A stretch of DNA of 33,533 nt, taken from the NCBI GenBank assembly GCA_026224975.1, contig JAMFRW010000059.1, positions 1 to 33,533 of the forward strand. Direction: 5' to 3'. Positions 8,909-20,664 of the stretch are shown here, piece by piece (positions within the stretch are counted from its first letter, which is position 1; every line of letters starts with the position of its first letter). The position numbers were made by a program, and so were the translations under genes. This DNA comes from Rhodoferax sp. (GTDB lineage Bacteria > Pseudomonadota > Gammaproteobacteria > Burkholderiales > Burkholderiaceae_C). The notes under the pieces were generated by a model. That model did not search any database and was not told the DNA's origin. It saw only the letters and a program-made list of their open reading frames with translations.

Positions 8909-11341
8909 ATGAACAAGCCCATCGATCCTTCGCTGCTGCAGCCGACAGAAAACTTCGCGCACTACCTGAAGAACACCGCCGCGCGCATCGATCAAACCGC
9001 CGAAGCAACCGCCGAGCGCGATGGCGCGCGCGTGGGCGTGAGCCGCGCGCACGAATCGGCCCATCTGCACGTGGCCGGCGAAGCGACCTACATCGACGAC
9101 ATTCCCGAACTGGCCGGCACGCTGCACTGCGCACTCGGCCTCTCGCCGGTCGCCAACGGCGTGCTCACCGCCATGTCGCTCGACGTGATCCGCGCGCTGC
9201 CCGGCGTGGTGGCGGTGATCAGCGCCGAAGACATTCCCGGCCCGAACGACTGCGGTTCGATCATCCACGACGACCCGATCCTGCTCTCGCTCAAAGACGG
9301 CGGCGAGGTGCGCTACCTCGGCCAACCGGTCTTCGCGGTGATCGCACAAACCCGCGATGCCGCACGCCGCGCCGCCGCCAAGGCCAAGGACGTGCTGAGC
9401 ATCACCGCCCAACCGCCCGTCATCACGCCGCAGCAGGCGCACGCCAAGCAGCAATACGTGCTGCCGCCGATGCACCTGGCACGCGCCACGAACGAAGGCG
9501 GCGCGCAAGCGGCCATCGCCAAGGCGCCGCGCCGACTGAAGAGCACCTTCGAAGTCGGCGGTCAGGAGCAGTTCTACCTCGAAGGCCAGATCAGCTACGC
9601 CATTCCGAAAGAAGGCGGCGGCATGCATGTGTATTGCTCGACGCAGCACCCGAGCGAGATGCAGCATCTGGTGGCGCATGCGTTGCACCTCTCGGCCAAC
9701 CAGGTGCAGGTGGAATGCCGGCGCATGGGGGGAGGATTCGGCGGCAAGGAGTCGCAATCGGCCATCTTCGCCTGCGTGGCGGCAGTGGCCGCGGCGAAGC
9801 TGAAGCGCCCGGTCAAGCTGCGGCTGGACCGCGATGACGACTTCCTGATCACCGGCCGCCGGCACTGCTTCTGGTACGAGTACGAAGTGGGCTACGACGA
9901 CGAGGGCAAGGTGCTGGGCGCCGAGATCAGCATGGTCTCGCGGGCAGGGCATTCGGCCGACCTCTCGGGCCCGGTGATGACGCGCGCGCTCTGCCACTTC
10001 GACAATGCCTACTGGCTGCCCGATGTGTCGATGCACGGTTATTCGGGCCGGACCAACACGCAGTCGAACACCGCCTTCCGCGGCTTCGGCGGGCCGCAGG
10101 GCGCCATTGCGATCGAGAACATCCTCGACACCATCGCGCGCGCGCTCGGCAAGGACCCGCTCGATGTGCGCCGCGCCAACTTCTACGGCACCGAGACGAA
10201 CAACGTCACGCCCTATGGTCAGGTCGTCACCGACAACATCATCCACGAGCTGACCACGCAGCTGGAGGCGAGCAGCGGCTACCGCGAACGGCGTGCCGGC
10301 ATCGCAGCCTTCAATGCGACCAGCCCGGTGCTCAAGCGCGGCATTGCATTGGCGCCACTCAAGTTCGGCATCTCGTTCAACGTCAAGCACTTCAACCAGG
10401 CCGGCGCGCTGGTGCATGTCTACACCGATGGCTCGATGCTGGTGAACCACGGTGGCACCGAGATGGGCCAGGGCCTGAACACCAAGGTGGCGCAGGTGGT
10501 AGCGCACGAACTCGGCGTGAGCTTCGACTGCGTGCGCGCCACCGCGACCGACACGCAAAAGGTTGCCAACACCTCCGCAACGGCCGCTTCGACCGGTGCC
10601 GACCTGAACGGCAAGGCGGCGCAAGACGCCGCGCGGCAGATCAAGGAGCGGCTCGCGGTGTGCGCCGCCAACCTGCATGGCGGTGATCCGTCGACCGTGC
10701 GCTTTGCGAACGACACGGTTCATGTGAACGGCAAGACCATGAGCTTCGTCGCGCTGGTGGCCCAGGCCTACCTCGACCGCGTGCAGCTCTGGTCCGACGG
10801 CTTCTACGCCACGCCCGGCCTGAGCTGGAACCGCGAGACCATGCAGGGCCGGCCGTTCTACTACTTCGCCTACGGCGCCGCCGTGAGCGAGGTCGTGGTG
10901 GACACACTCACCGGCGAATGGAAGCTGCTGCGCGCCGACATCCTGCACGACGCCGGAAAGTCGCTGAACCCCGCCGTGGACATCGGCCAGGTCGAAGGCG
11001 CGTTCATCCAGGGCATGGGCTGGCTGACCACCGAAGAGCTGGTGTGGCACCCCACCAGCGGCAAGCTCACCACGCACGCGCCCAGCACCTACAAGATCCC
11101 GACGGCCAACGACTGCCCGCCCATCCTGAACTGCACGCTGTTCGAGGGGCAGAACACCGAAGACAGCATCCACCGCAGCAAGGCCGTGGGCGAGCCGCCG
11201 CTGCTGCTGCCGTTCTCGGTGTTCTTCGCGATCCGTGATGCGGTCTCGGCCGCAGGCGGCCACCGCAGCGACCCACCGCTGACGGCGCCCGCCACCAGCG
11301 AAGCGATCCTGCGCGCCATCACGGCGGTGCAGGCCGCCTGA
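8909..11341 (+). CDS. xdhB: Xanthine dehydrogenase molybdopterin-binding subunit
   Basis: The catalytic subunit carrying the molybdenum cofactor. Motifs in order are GGGFGGKESQ, AFRGFGGPQG, GGTEMGQGLNTK (cofactor contacts) and, near the C-terminus, KAVGEPPLLLPFSVFFAIRD, whose Glu is the base conserved in xanthine oxidoreductases. The ORF track extends to 8876, inside xdhA. The ATG at 8909 (MNKPIDPSLLQPTENF, 810 residues) is the likely start and gives the normal size. It follows xdhA by 25 bp and precedes xdhC by 3 bp. A 1163-codon open frame on the opposite strand (8885-12376) is a compositional shadow of this gene and xdhC. Confidence 0.95.
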   Translation: MNKPIDPSLLQPTENFAHYLKNTAARIDQTAEATAERDGARVGVSRAHESAHLHVAGEATYIDDIPELAGTLHCALGLSPVANGVLTAMSLDVIRALPGVVAVISAEDIPGPNDCGSIIHDDPILLSLKDGGEVRYLGQPVFAVIAQTRDAARRAAAKAKDVLSITAQPPVITPQQAHAKQQYVLPPMHLARATNEGGAQAAIAKAPRRLKSTFEVGGQEQFYLEGQISYAIPKEGGGMHVYCSTQHPSEMQHLVAHALHLSANQVQVECRRMGGGFGGKESQSAIFACVAAVAAAKLKRPVKLRLDRDDDFLITGRRHCFWYEYEVGYDDEGKVLGAEISMVSRAGHSADLSGPVMTRALCHFDNAYWLPDVSMHGYSGRTNTQSNTAFRGFGGPQGAIAIENILDTIARALGKDPLDVRRANFYGTETNNVTPYGQVVTDNIIHELTTQLEASSGYRERRAGIAAFNATSPVLKRGIALAPLKFGISFNVKHFNQAGALVHVYTDGSMLVNHGGTEMGQGLNTKVAQVVAHELGVSFDCVRATATDTQKVANTSATAASTGADLNGKAAQDAARQIKERLAVCAANLHGGDPSTVRFANDTVHVNGKTMSFVALVAQAYLDRVQLWSDGFYATPGLSWNRETMQGRPFYYFAYGAAVSEVVVDTLTGEWKLLRADILHDAGKSLNPAVDIGQVEGAFIQGMGWLTTEELVWHPTSGKLTTHAPSTYKIPTANDCPPILNCTLFEGQNTEDSIHRSKAVGEPPLLLPFSVFFAIRDAVSAAGGHRSDPPLTAPATSEAILRAITAVQAA

Positions 11342-11344
11342 GCC

Positions 11345-12286
11345 ATGCCGAACCTGCGTGACACGGCGAAGGTGTGGCTGGCGGCACGGCGCGCGGCCGT
11401 CGTCGTCGAGGTGACGCAATCTGCGGGCTCGGTGCCGCGCGAAGGCGGCACGCGCATGCTGGTCGCGGCGCAGCAGACGGCCGGGACAATAGGCGGCGGG
11501 CATCTGGAATTGAAGGCGATCGCAGAGGCGCGGGAGATGTTGGCGGGCGTGGCTTCTCGCGCGGCTACTCCGCAGATGTTGGCGCAGATGGCCTCGGCCT
11601 TGCGAGCATCGGATGGCGACGTGGCCTTCATCGATGCAGACACGGACGCCCGCATCGAACGCCCTGCCCCGCGGTCTGCGCATTACCCGCTCGGCCCGGC
11701 CCTCGGCCAATGCTGCGGCGGCGCGGTAACGCTCGGTTTTTCGTCCCTCGATGCTCAAGCTTTGGCCACATGGCCGGAGACCCCGCCGCGGTTTCATCTG
11801 CAGCTCTACGGTGCCGGCCATGTGGGCCGCGCCATCGCACGGGCGCTGGCACCGTTGCATGTGCTCGTGGACTGGATCGATGAGCGGGAAGAAGAGTTTC
11901 CCGCGTCGTTCCAATCCGCCGATTTCGGCGGAACAGGAAGCACCTGGCCGGCGCACATCCGCAAGGTCTGCGTCGATGGTGTCGATGCCGAAGTGCGCAG
12001 CGCGCCGCCCGGCGCGTTCTATCTCGTGCTGACGCACCAGCACGACCTCGACCTGCAGATCACCGAAGCGATCCTGAGGCGAGGCGACTTCGGCTTTCTC
12101 GGCCTGATCGGCTCGAAGACGAAGAAGCACCGCTTCATCCACCGCTTCGAGCAACGCGGCATCGCGCCCGAAGTGATCGCCCGCATGACCTGCCCGATCG
12201 GCATCGAAGGCATAGACGGCAAGGAGCCGGAAGTGATCGCGGCCAGCGTGGTCGCGCAGTTGCTGCGCGCCTCGCCCGTCAGATGA
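11345..12286 (+). CDS. xdhC: Xanthine dehydrogenase accessory protein (cofactor insertion)
   Basis: A 313-residue XdhC-family protein that binds the molybdenum cofactor and delivers it, sulfurated, into XdhB. The N-terminal XdhC/CoxI domain shows TQSAGSVPREGGTRMLV (about residues 22-38) and a GTIGGGHLE-type segment. The C-terminal Rossmann domain shows LYGAGHVGRAIARAL and LGLIGSKTKKHRF. It starts 3 bp after the xdhB stop, so it is the third gene of the xdhABC operon. Its 3' end overlaps the end of the convergent VOC gene by 8 bp. No molybdenum-cofactor biosynthesis genes are nearby. Confidence 0.94.
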   Translation: MPNLRDTAKVWLAARRAAVVVEVTQSAGSVPREGGTRMLVAAQQTAGTIGGGHLELKAIAEAREMLAGVASRAATPQMLAQMASALRASDGDVAFIDADTDARIERPAPRSAHYPLGPALGQCCGGAVTLGFSSLDAQALATWPETPPRFHLQLYGAGHVGRAIARALAPLHVLVDWIDEREEEFPASFQSADFGGTGSTWPAHIRKVCVDGVDAEVRSAPPGAFYLVLTHQHDLDLQITEAILRRGDFGFLGLIGSKTKKHRFIHRFEQRGIAPEVIARMTCPIGIEGIDGKEPEVIAASVVAQLLRASPVR

Positions 12287-12731
12287 TGGCGCCCGGCTGG
12301 CTCTCCCACTCATCATGGCGCTCGCGCCGCTCCTGCCGGTAGTTGGTGACTTCGAGGCGGATGCCGTCGGGATCACTCAAAAAGCTTGCCCAGTAGTCGG
12401 GCGCATAACCAGGATGCAAGGCCGCCTCGGTGGCTGCCAGCCCGGCCCCACGCCAGCGTGTGGCCACGGCCCGCACATCGTCGATGGACTCCACCCGCAG
12501 GCACAGGTGGTGCAGGCCCGGCGCGTACGGGTCGTGGGACACGGCCGAACGCGCCGGCCGCAGCACATAGCCGAAGTGTCGGCCGTAGTACTGCACGTGC
12601 GGCTCACCACCGATCGCAAAGGTGTTCTTGCGAAAACCTAGCCCGGCCAGCGCGAGGTCGTAGAAGCGCTCCGAGCGCGATACGTCAGAGACGGTGATGT
12701 AGAGGTGATCGATGCCGATGATTTGCGTCAC
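12279..12731 (-). CDS. VOC-family (glyoxalase/bleomycin-resistance fold) protein
   Basis: A small single-domain vicinal-oxygen-chelate protein of about 150 residues. It shows the classic opening IIGIDHLYITVSDVSRSERF (first metal-ligand His), PGLHHLCLRVESIDDV in the second module, and a C-terminal SDPDGIRLEVTNY with the last metal-ligand Glu. The ORF track starts with GTG at 12749. GTG at 12731 is better, since it has GGAG about 8 nt upstream and the fold begins straight after. It is the last gene of the gcl-hyi-glxR-kinase operon and ends tail-to-tail with xdhC. The substrate is unknown; a lyase or isomerase acting on a hydroxy-aldehyde would fit the context, but nothing in the sequence fixes it. 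Confidence 0.85.
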   Translation of the reverse strand: MTQIIGIDHLYITVSDVSRSERFYDLALAGLGFRKNTFAIGGEPHVQYYGRHFGYVLRPARSAVSHDPYAPGLHHLCLRVESIDDVRAVATRWRGAGLAATEAALHPGYAPDYWASFLSDPDGIRLEVTNYRQERRERHDEWESQPGAII

Positions 12732-12752
12732 GTGCTTTGCTCCACCCACCGC

Positions 12753-14072
<1,320 letters not shown>

Positions 14073-14089
14073 CCTCCGATTTTCGCCGA

Positions 14090-14992
14090 TCAGCCGGCCG
14101 CCACCTCGTGGTTTGCCATGAGTTCGAGCGCGCGCACCAGAGCCGAATGGTCGAGGTCCTGCATGCCATTGGCAGCACAGGTCTGCATCAGTTGCGCCGC
14201 GCCGGCCGTCTGCGGCAACGAGACGCCCAGCGCACGCGCGCCGGCCAGCGCCAGGTTCAAGTCCTTCTGGTGCAGGCCGATGCGAAAGCCCGGCGCAAAC
14301 GTTCGCTTGACCATGCGCTCGCCATGGACCTCCAGGATGCGCGAGGCCGCAAAGCCGCCCATCAGCGCCTGCCGCACCCGCGCCGGGTCGGCACCGGCCT
14401 TGCTCGCGAACACCAAGGCCTCGCCGACGGCGGCGATGTTCAGCGCCACGATGATCTGGTTTGCGACCTTGCAGGTCTGCCCATCGCCATTGCCTCCCAC
14501 CAGCGTGATGTTCTTGCCCATCGTCTGGAACAGCGGCAGGATGCGCTCGAATGTGGCTTCCGGCCCGCCGACCATGATGGTGAGCGACGCCGCCTTGGCG
14601 CCGACCTCGCCGCCCGACACCGGCGCATCGAGGTAATCGCAGCCGAGCGCGTTGATCTTCTTGGCGAACTCCTTGGTCTCGATCGGCGAGATCGAGCTCA
14701 TGTCGACCACAGTCTTGCCCTTCGACAAGCCAGCAGCGACGCCATCGGCCTCGAACAGCACCGCCGCCACATCGGGCGTGTCGGGCACCATGACGAAGAT
14801 GATGGCCGAGCGCTCGGCCACTTCCTTCGACGTGGCGCAAACAGTCACGCCCGCCTCGGCAATCTCGGGCCGCAGCTTGCCGTGGGTGAAGACCGAGAGC
14901 CTGTGGCCGGCGGCGATGAGGTGCAGCGCCATCGGCGCGCCCATGATGCCCAGGCCGATGAAGCCGATGTCGAGTGGAGTCGTCGTTGTCAT
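14090..14992 (-). CDS. glxR: 2-hydroxy-3-oxopropionate (tartronate semialdehyde) reductase
   Basis: A 300-residue beta-hydroxyacid dehydrogenase reducing tartronate semialdehyde, made by Gcl, to D-glycerate with NAD(P)H. The dinucleotide-binding motif GFIGLGIMGAPMALHLIAAG is at the N-terminus. DAPVSGGEVGAKAASLTIMV is the substrate-binding signature, and the catalytic lysine sits in GQTCKVANQIIV. Length is normal for GlxR/GarR. It lies between hyi (42 bp upstream) and glycerate kinase (17 bp downstream) on the same strand, exactly where the pathway needs it. Confidence 0.94.
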   Translation of the reverse strand: MTTTTPLDIGFIGLGIMGAPMALHLIAAGHRLSVFTHGKLRPEIAEAGVTVCATSKEVAERSAIIFVMVPDTPDVAAVLFEADGVAAGLSKGKTVVDMSSISPIETKEFAKKINALGCDYLDAPVSGGEVGAKAASLTIMVGGPEATFERILPLFQTMGKNITLVGGNGDGQTCKVANQIIVALNIAAVGEALVFASKAGADPARVRQALMGGFAASRILEVHGERMVKRTFAPGFRIGLHQKDLNLALAGARALGVSLPQTAGAAQLMQTCAANGMQDLDHSALVRALELMANHEVAAG

Positions 14993-15034
14993 GGTGGTGT
15001 CGCTTCGATGTGTTGATGTGGCCAGTGGCCGCGG

Positions 15035-15823
15035 TCAGGCAGCTCGCGCCTTCTCTGTCGTCAGCCAGCCCAGGCCCGCTTCGGTCACGCCGGCCGGCTT
15101 GTATTCGCAGCCGATGGCGCCGGTGTAGCCAATGCGGTCGAGGTGCGCGAACAGGAATGGGTAGTTGATCTCGCCCGTGCCCGGTTCATTGCGGCCGGGC
15201 GTGTCGGCGATCTGGATGTGGCCGATGCGTGCAAGGTTCTTCGCGATCGTCGCGGCGAGTTCGCCTTCCATGCGCTGCATGTGATAGATGTCGTACTGCA
15301 ACTTCAGGTTATCGGCGCCCACCTCGTCGATGATCGCCAGCGCCGGCGCCGAACGGTTGATGTAGTAGCCCGGAATGTCGTAGTGGTTGATCGGCTCGAT
15401 CAGCAAGGTGAGCCCGGCCTTCTTCGCTTCGCCAGCGGCATAACGCAGGTTGGTGACGAAGGTTTCGCGCAGCAGTGCATCGCTCACGCCGGCCGGCACC
15501 TTGCCGGCCATGCAGTGCAGGTTGGGAGAGCCAAGTGCACTGGCGTACTCCACGCCGAGCGCCACGCCGCGGCGGAATTCTTCGACACGCGACGGGTCGC
15601 AGGCCATGCCGCGGTCGCCGGCATCCCAGTCGCCGGCGGGCATGTTGTGCAGCACCACCTTCAGCTTGTCAGCAGCAAGCGTCGCCTTCAGCTCGGCAAT
15701 GGCGTGCGCATACGGGAACAGGAACTCGACCTCGGTGAAGCCCGCTTGCGCGGCGCGGGCAAAGCGCTCGATGAACGGCGCCTCGGTGAACATCATGCTG
15801 AGGTTGGCGGCAAAGCGGGGCAT
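15035..15823 (-). CDS. hyi: Hydroxypyruvate isomerase
   Basis: A 262-residue TIM-barrel enzyme of the AP-endonuclease-2/xylose-isomerase-like family that interconverts hydroxypyruvate and tartronate semialdehyde. It shows NLSMMFTEAPFIERFARAAQ at the start, VEFLFPYAH, LLIEPINHYDIPGYYINRS (metal-ligand Glu), LQYDIYHMQRMEGEL and GHIQIADTPGRNEPGTGEIN, all typical of Hyi. The start is ATG at 15823 with AGGAGA six bases upstream. The ORF-track extension to 16003 reads antisense-frame sequence of gcl and is rejected. It follows gcl by 23 bp. Confidence 0.94.
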   Translation of the reverse strand: MPRFAANLSMMFTEAPFIERFARAAQAGFTEVEFLFPYAHAIAELKATLAADKLKVVLHNMPAGDWDAGDRGMACDPSRVEEFRRGVALGVEYASALGSPNLHCMAGKVPAGVSDALLRETFVTNLRYAAGEAKKAGLTLLIEPINHYDIPGYYINRSAPALAIIDEVGADNLKLQYDIYHMQRMEGELAATIAKNLARIGHIQIADTPGRNEPGTGEINYPFLFAHLDRIGYTGAIGCEYKPAGVTEAGLGWLTTEKARAA

Positions 15824-15846
15824 GGGATCTCCTGGTGTGATGCGGG

Positions 15847-17622
<1,776 letters not shown>

Positions 17623-17803
17623 GTGAGTCTCCTTGGGGTTGTCGCTTCGGTTTGTCGCGGGTTTATCGATCGGTTGCCGCCATGGTCCGCTCACGCGGCG
17701 CATTCGGGAATGCCAGCCTGTCGATAAGAACTATTCCGCCGAGGAATGCGGCCACCCGGTGCCTGCACCGGATTCGCCTCGTCAAGGGCGCTACATTGCC
17801 CGA
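17623..17803. promoter_or_regulatory. Divergent gcl/prsT promoter region
   Basis: This 181-bp gap separates the divergent gcl operon and the TPR lipoprotein gene. It holds two short dyads that share GAAT/ATTC arms: GCATTCGGGAATGC at 17700-17713 and ATTCC-N5-GGAAT at 17733-17747. They could be operator half-sites, but no known consensus was matched and no -35/-10 pair is claimed. Confidence 0.35.
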
Positions 17804-20587
17804 ATGCACCATCGCCTTGCCAAGCCGTCCATCGCCCTCCTCGCCTCCCTGTTGCTTGTGCTGCTTCAAGCTTGTGGCGGGGGCCAGTCGGAGCAGCAAC
17901 TGCTTGCGTCGGCCAAGACCTACCTCGCGGCCAACGACATCCCCGCTGCCATCATCCAGCTGAAGAACGCGCTGCAGAAATCGCCCGATTCCGGCGAGGC
18001 CCGCTACCTGCTCGGCAAGGCACTGCTGGACAAGGGCGAGCCTGCCGCCGCCGGCCTGGAGCTGCGCAAGGCAGCGCAGGTGGAATACGAGCCGTCGCTG
18101 GTCACGCCGCTGCTGGCCCAGGCCTTTCTGCTGACGGGCGAAGACAAGCAGATCACCGACCGCTTCACCGCCACGACGCTCCCCGACAGGTCCGCCCAGG
18201 CCGAGTTGCAGACGACAGTCGGCGTCGCTTACGCACGCCAAGGCGACCTGGGCAAAGCGGGTGACGCCTTGCAGCGCGCCTTGGCCGCCGCGCCGGAATC
18301 GGCACGCGCGCGAGTCTTCGAGGCGCAGATGAGCGCCCAGCGGCGGGATTTCGCCGGCGCCCTGACGCAACTGGCGGCCGTGACCACCCGCGACCCGGCC
18401 AACGCCGATGCCTGGCTGCTCGAGGGCCAGATCCGCCTTCAGCAAGACGCCGACCCAGCCGCAGCGCTCGCCGCGTTCCACAAGGCCGTGGCGGTACGTC
18501 CGAAGCTCCTGCAGGCGCGCGAAGCCATCGTGCTGATCCTGCTGCGCCAAAACGACCTGGCCGGCGCGCGCGCGCAGGCGGCGGAGCTGAAGGCTCTGCT
18601 GCCAGGCCATCCAAGGCCCGCCTATCTGGAAGCCCGCGTGGCCTACCTGGCGCAGGATTTCAAGACCACGCAGGAGATCACCCAGCGCCTGCTGCAAACT
18701 ACGCCCAACGACCCCGAAATCCTCGAACTCGCCGGCGCTGCCGAATACGGCCTCAAGTCGTATTCGCGCGCCGAAGCGATGCTCGCGCAAGCCGTGCAGG
18801 CCGCACCGCGCTTGCAGATGGCGCGGCTGCTGCTCGCGCGAACCTACCTGCGCAACAGCGACGCGGCCAAGACATTGGCGGTGCTCAAACCCCTGCTCGA
18901 CCAGCCCACGCCGAGTGCCGATGCGCTGGCGGCCGCGGCCGAGGCACATCTGCTGAACGGCGATGCGGCGGCCTCGGAAGCGGCGTTCAAGCGTGCGGTC
19001 GCCGCCCGGCCCACCGACCCACGCATCCGCACCGAGCTCGCGCTCACACAGCTCGGCAAGCCCGGCAGCGGTGACAAGGCACTCGCCGATCTGGAGAACA
19101 TCGCTTCGACCGACACCGGCGTGCTGGCCGATCTGGCGCTGATCAGCGAACACCTGCGCAACAAGCGGTTCGACAAGGCGCTGAAGGCCACCGACGCACT
19201 CGAAAAGAAGCAGCCCGACAAGCCCCTGGCCGCCCACCTGCGTGGCCGCGTGCAATTGCTGGTCAGTGACCCGAAGTCGGCGCGGGCGAGCTTCGAACGT
19301 GCGCTGGCCATCGACCCGACCTACTTTCCCGCGACGCTCAACCTGGCCGCACTCGACCTCGCTCGAAGCGGCCCGGCGGCGGCACGCAAGCGCTTCGATG
19401 ACCTGCTGCGCCTCGACCCCAAGAATTCCATGGCGATGCTGGCCGTGGCCAACCTGCTGGCGCGCACCGGCGGTGACCCGAAGGAAATCGCCACCCTCCT
19501 CACCAAGGCCGTGGCCGACAACCCGACGCTGGCGGCGCCGCGCATCCGCCTGGTCGACCATCACTTGTCGACCGGCGATGCGAAGGCGGCGCTGGCTGCA
19601 GCGCAAGGCGCGGCCGCAGCCCTGCCCGGCAATGCGGACGTGCTGTTCGCGCTCGGCCGCGCGCAGCTCGCCGCCGGCGCACCGGAGCAGGCCGTCAGTT
19701 CCTTCAGCCAGCTCGCCACGCTCGAACCCACCTCGCCGCGCGGGCTGCTGGGTCTGGCCGATGCGCACCTCGGCTCGAAGGATTCGGCCGGCGCGGTGAA
19801 AGACCTGCGGCGCGCGCTCGAAGCGTCGCCCGGCCTGCTGATCGCCCAGCGCAAGCTGATCGAGTTGGCCATGGCCAGCCAGCGCCCGGCAGACGCGCTC
19901 GAGGTGGCGCGCCAGGTCAAAACGCAGCGGCCGAAAGAAGCCATCGGTTATCTGCTGGAAGGACAAATCGAAGCGGCCGGCAAACACTCGGACGCCGCCA
20001 TCGCCCAATTCCGCGCCGGCTTGCAACAGCAGAAGTCCAGCGAACTCGCCATCGCACTGCACAAGGCCTTGCTGGCGGCCGACAAACGCGCCGACGCCGC
20101 CAAATTCGCCGCGAGCTGGTCGGCAGAGCCTTCGGCCGGCAGCGGCTTCACGTTCTACCTGGGCGACATCGCCGTCGACCAGCGCAATTACGAGGAGGCC
20201 GAAAGCCGTTACCGCCAGGTCCTGAAAGCGCAACCCGGCAACGCGCTGGCCATGAACAACGTCGCGTCCATGCTGCTGAAACAGGGCAAGCCGGGCGCGT
20301 TGCCGCTGGCTGAAAAAGCCAACCAGGCGATGCCCGAGCAGGCGCCGTTGATGGACACGCTGGCGACCGCACTGGCCGCCGAGAACCAGGTCGCGAAGGC
20401 ACTCGAGGTGCAACAGCGCGCCGTGGCCAAGGCAACGGCCGACCCTTCGCTGCGGCTCACCATGGCGCGCTTGCTCATCCTGTCGGGGGACAAGGCGCGG
20501 GCTCGCGCAGAGCTGGAAACGCTCGCCAAACTCGGCGCGGGCTTTGCGGAGCAGCCGGAGGTGATGCGGCTGCTCGGTCAGGTGTAG
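17804..20587 (+). CDS. prsT: PEP-CTERM-system TPR-repeat lipoprotein, PrsT-like
   Basis: A 927-residue protein starting MHHRLAKPSIALLASLLLVL. It has a lipoprotein signal peptide and a probable lipidated cysteine in LLQACGGG. The rest is continuous tetratricopeptide-type repeats of about 34 residues, with recurrent A-x-Y/F-x-x-A-L and P patterns (for example LGKALLDKGEPAAAGLELRK and LARTYLRNSDAAKTLAVLKP). Length and architecture match the PrsT family, found with exosortase/PEP-CTERM and polysaccharide export systems. It would face the periplasm as a scaffold for envelope or exopolysaccharide assembly. No exosortase, PEP-CTERM substrate or polysaccharide gene is visible here. The start at 17804 is chosen because the signal peptide begins there; the longer track start (17633) lacks one. 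Confidence 0.85.
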   Translation: MHHRLAKPSIALLASLLLVLLQACGGGQSEQQLLASAKTYLAANDIPAAIIQLKNALQKSPDSGEARYLLGKALLDKGEPAAAGLELRKAAQVEYEPSLVTPLLAQAFLLTGEDKQITDRFTATTLPDRSAQAELQTTVGVAYARQGDLGKAGDALQRALAAAPESARARVFEAQMSAQRRDFAGALTQLAAVTTRDPANADAWLLEGQIRLQQDADPAAALAAFHKAVAVRPKLLQAREAIVLILLRQNDLAGARAQAAELKALLPGHPRPAYLEARVAYLAQDFKTTQEITQRLLQTTPNDPEILELAGAAEYGLKSYSRAEAMLAQAVQAAPRLQMARLLLARTYLRNSDAAKTLAVLKPLLDQPTPSADALAAAAEAHLLNGDAAASEAAFKRAVAARPTDPRIRTELALTQLGKPGSGDKALADLENIASTDTGVLADLALISEHLRNKRFDKALKATDALEKKQPDKPLAAHLRGRVQLLVSDPKSARASFERALAIDPTYFPATLNLAALDLARSGPAAARKRFDDLLRLDPKNSMAMLAVANLLARTGGDPKEIATLLTKAVADNPTLAAPRIRLVDHHLSTGDAKAALAAAQGAAAALPGNADVLFALGRAQLAAGAPEQAVSSFSQLATLEPTSPRGLLGLADAHLGSKDSAGAVKDLRRALEASPGLLIAQRKLIELAMASQRPADALEVARQVKTQRPKEAIGYLLEGQIEAAGKHSDAAIAQFRAGLQQQKSSELAIALHKALLAADKRADAAKFAASWSAEPSAGSGFTFYLGDIAVDQRNYEEAESRYRQVLKAQPGNALAMNNVASMLLKQGKPGALPLAEKANQAMPEQAPLMDTLATALAAENQVAKALEVQQRAVAKATADPSLRLTMARLLILSGDKARARAELETLAKLGAGFAEQPEVMRLLGQV

Positions 20588-20623
20588 CGTGGCCTCATCG
20601 GCGTAACAGCGCGTCGGCCACGC
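20587..20623 (+). terminator. Terminator-like stem after prsT
   Basis: A perfect 8-bp inverted repeat, GCGTGGCC (20587-20594) and GGCCACGC (20616-20623), begins at the last base of the prsT stop codon. There is no T-run after it, so it may act as an mRNA 3'-end stabiliser rather than an intrinsic terminator. Confidence 0.4.
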
Positions 20624-20664
20624 AAAGAGCGGGCATCATCCTCCGCTGGAGGAAGACAAGCACC

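Noticed and set aside
8885-12376. 1163-codon open frame on the minus strand opposite xdhB and xdhC
   Set aside because: It is a compositional shadow. Its translation is Arg/His/Gly-rich with no domain, while the plus strand has complete, motif-bearing xdhB and xdhC. Long antisense frames are expected at this GC and codon bias.
14073-14840. N-terminal extension of the glycerate kinase ORF to 695 residues
   Set aside because: The added region reads glxR in another frame. The kinase domain begins right after ATG 14072, and the 439-residue form has the family length.
17663-20413. 916-codon minus-strand frame opposite prsT
   Set aside because: The repetitive TPR coding sequence on the plus strand leaves an open antisense frame. 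There is no recognisable domain, and the real product has a signal peptide and lipobox.
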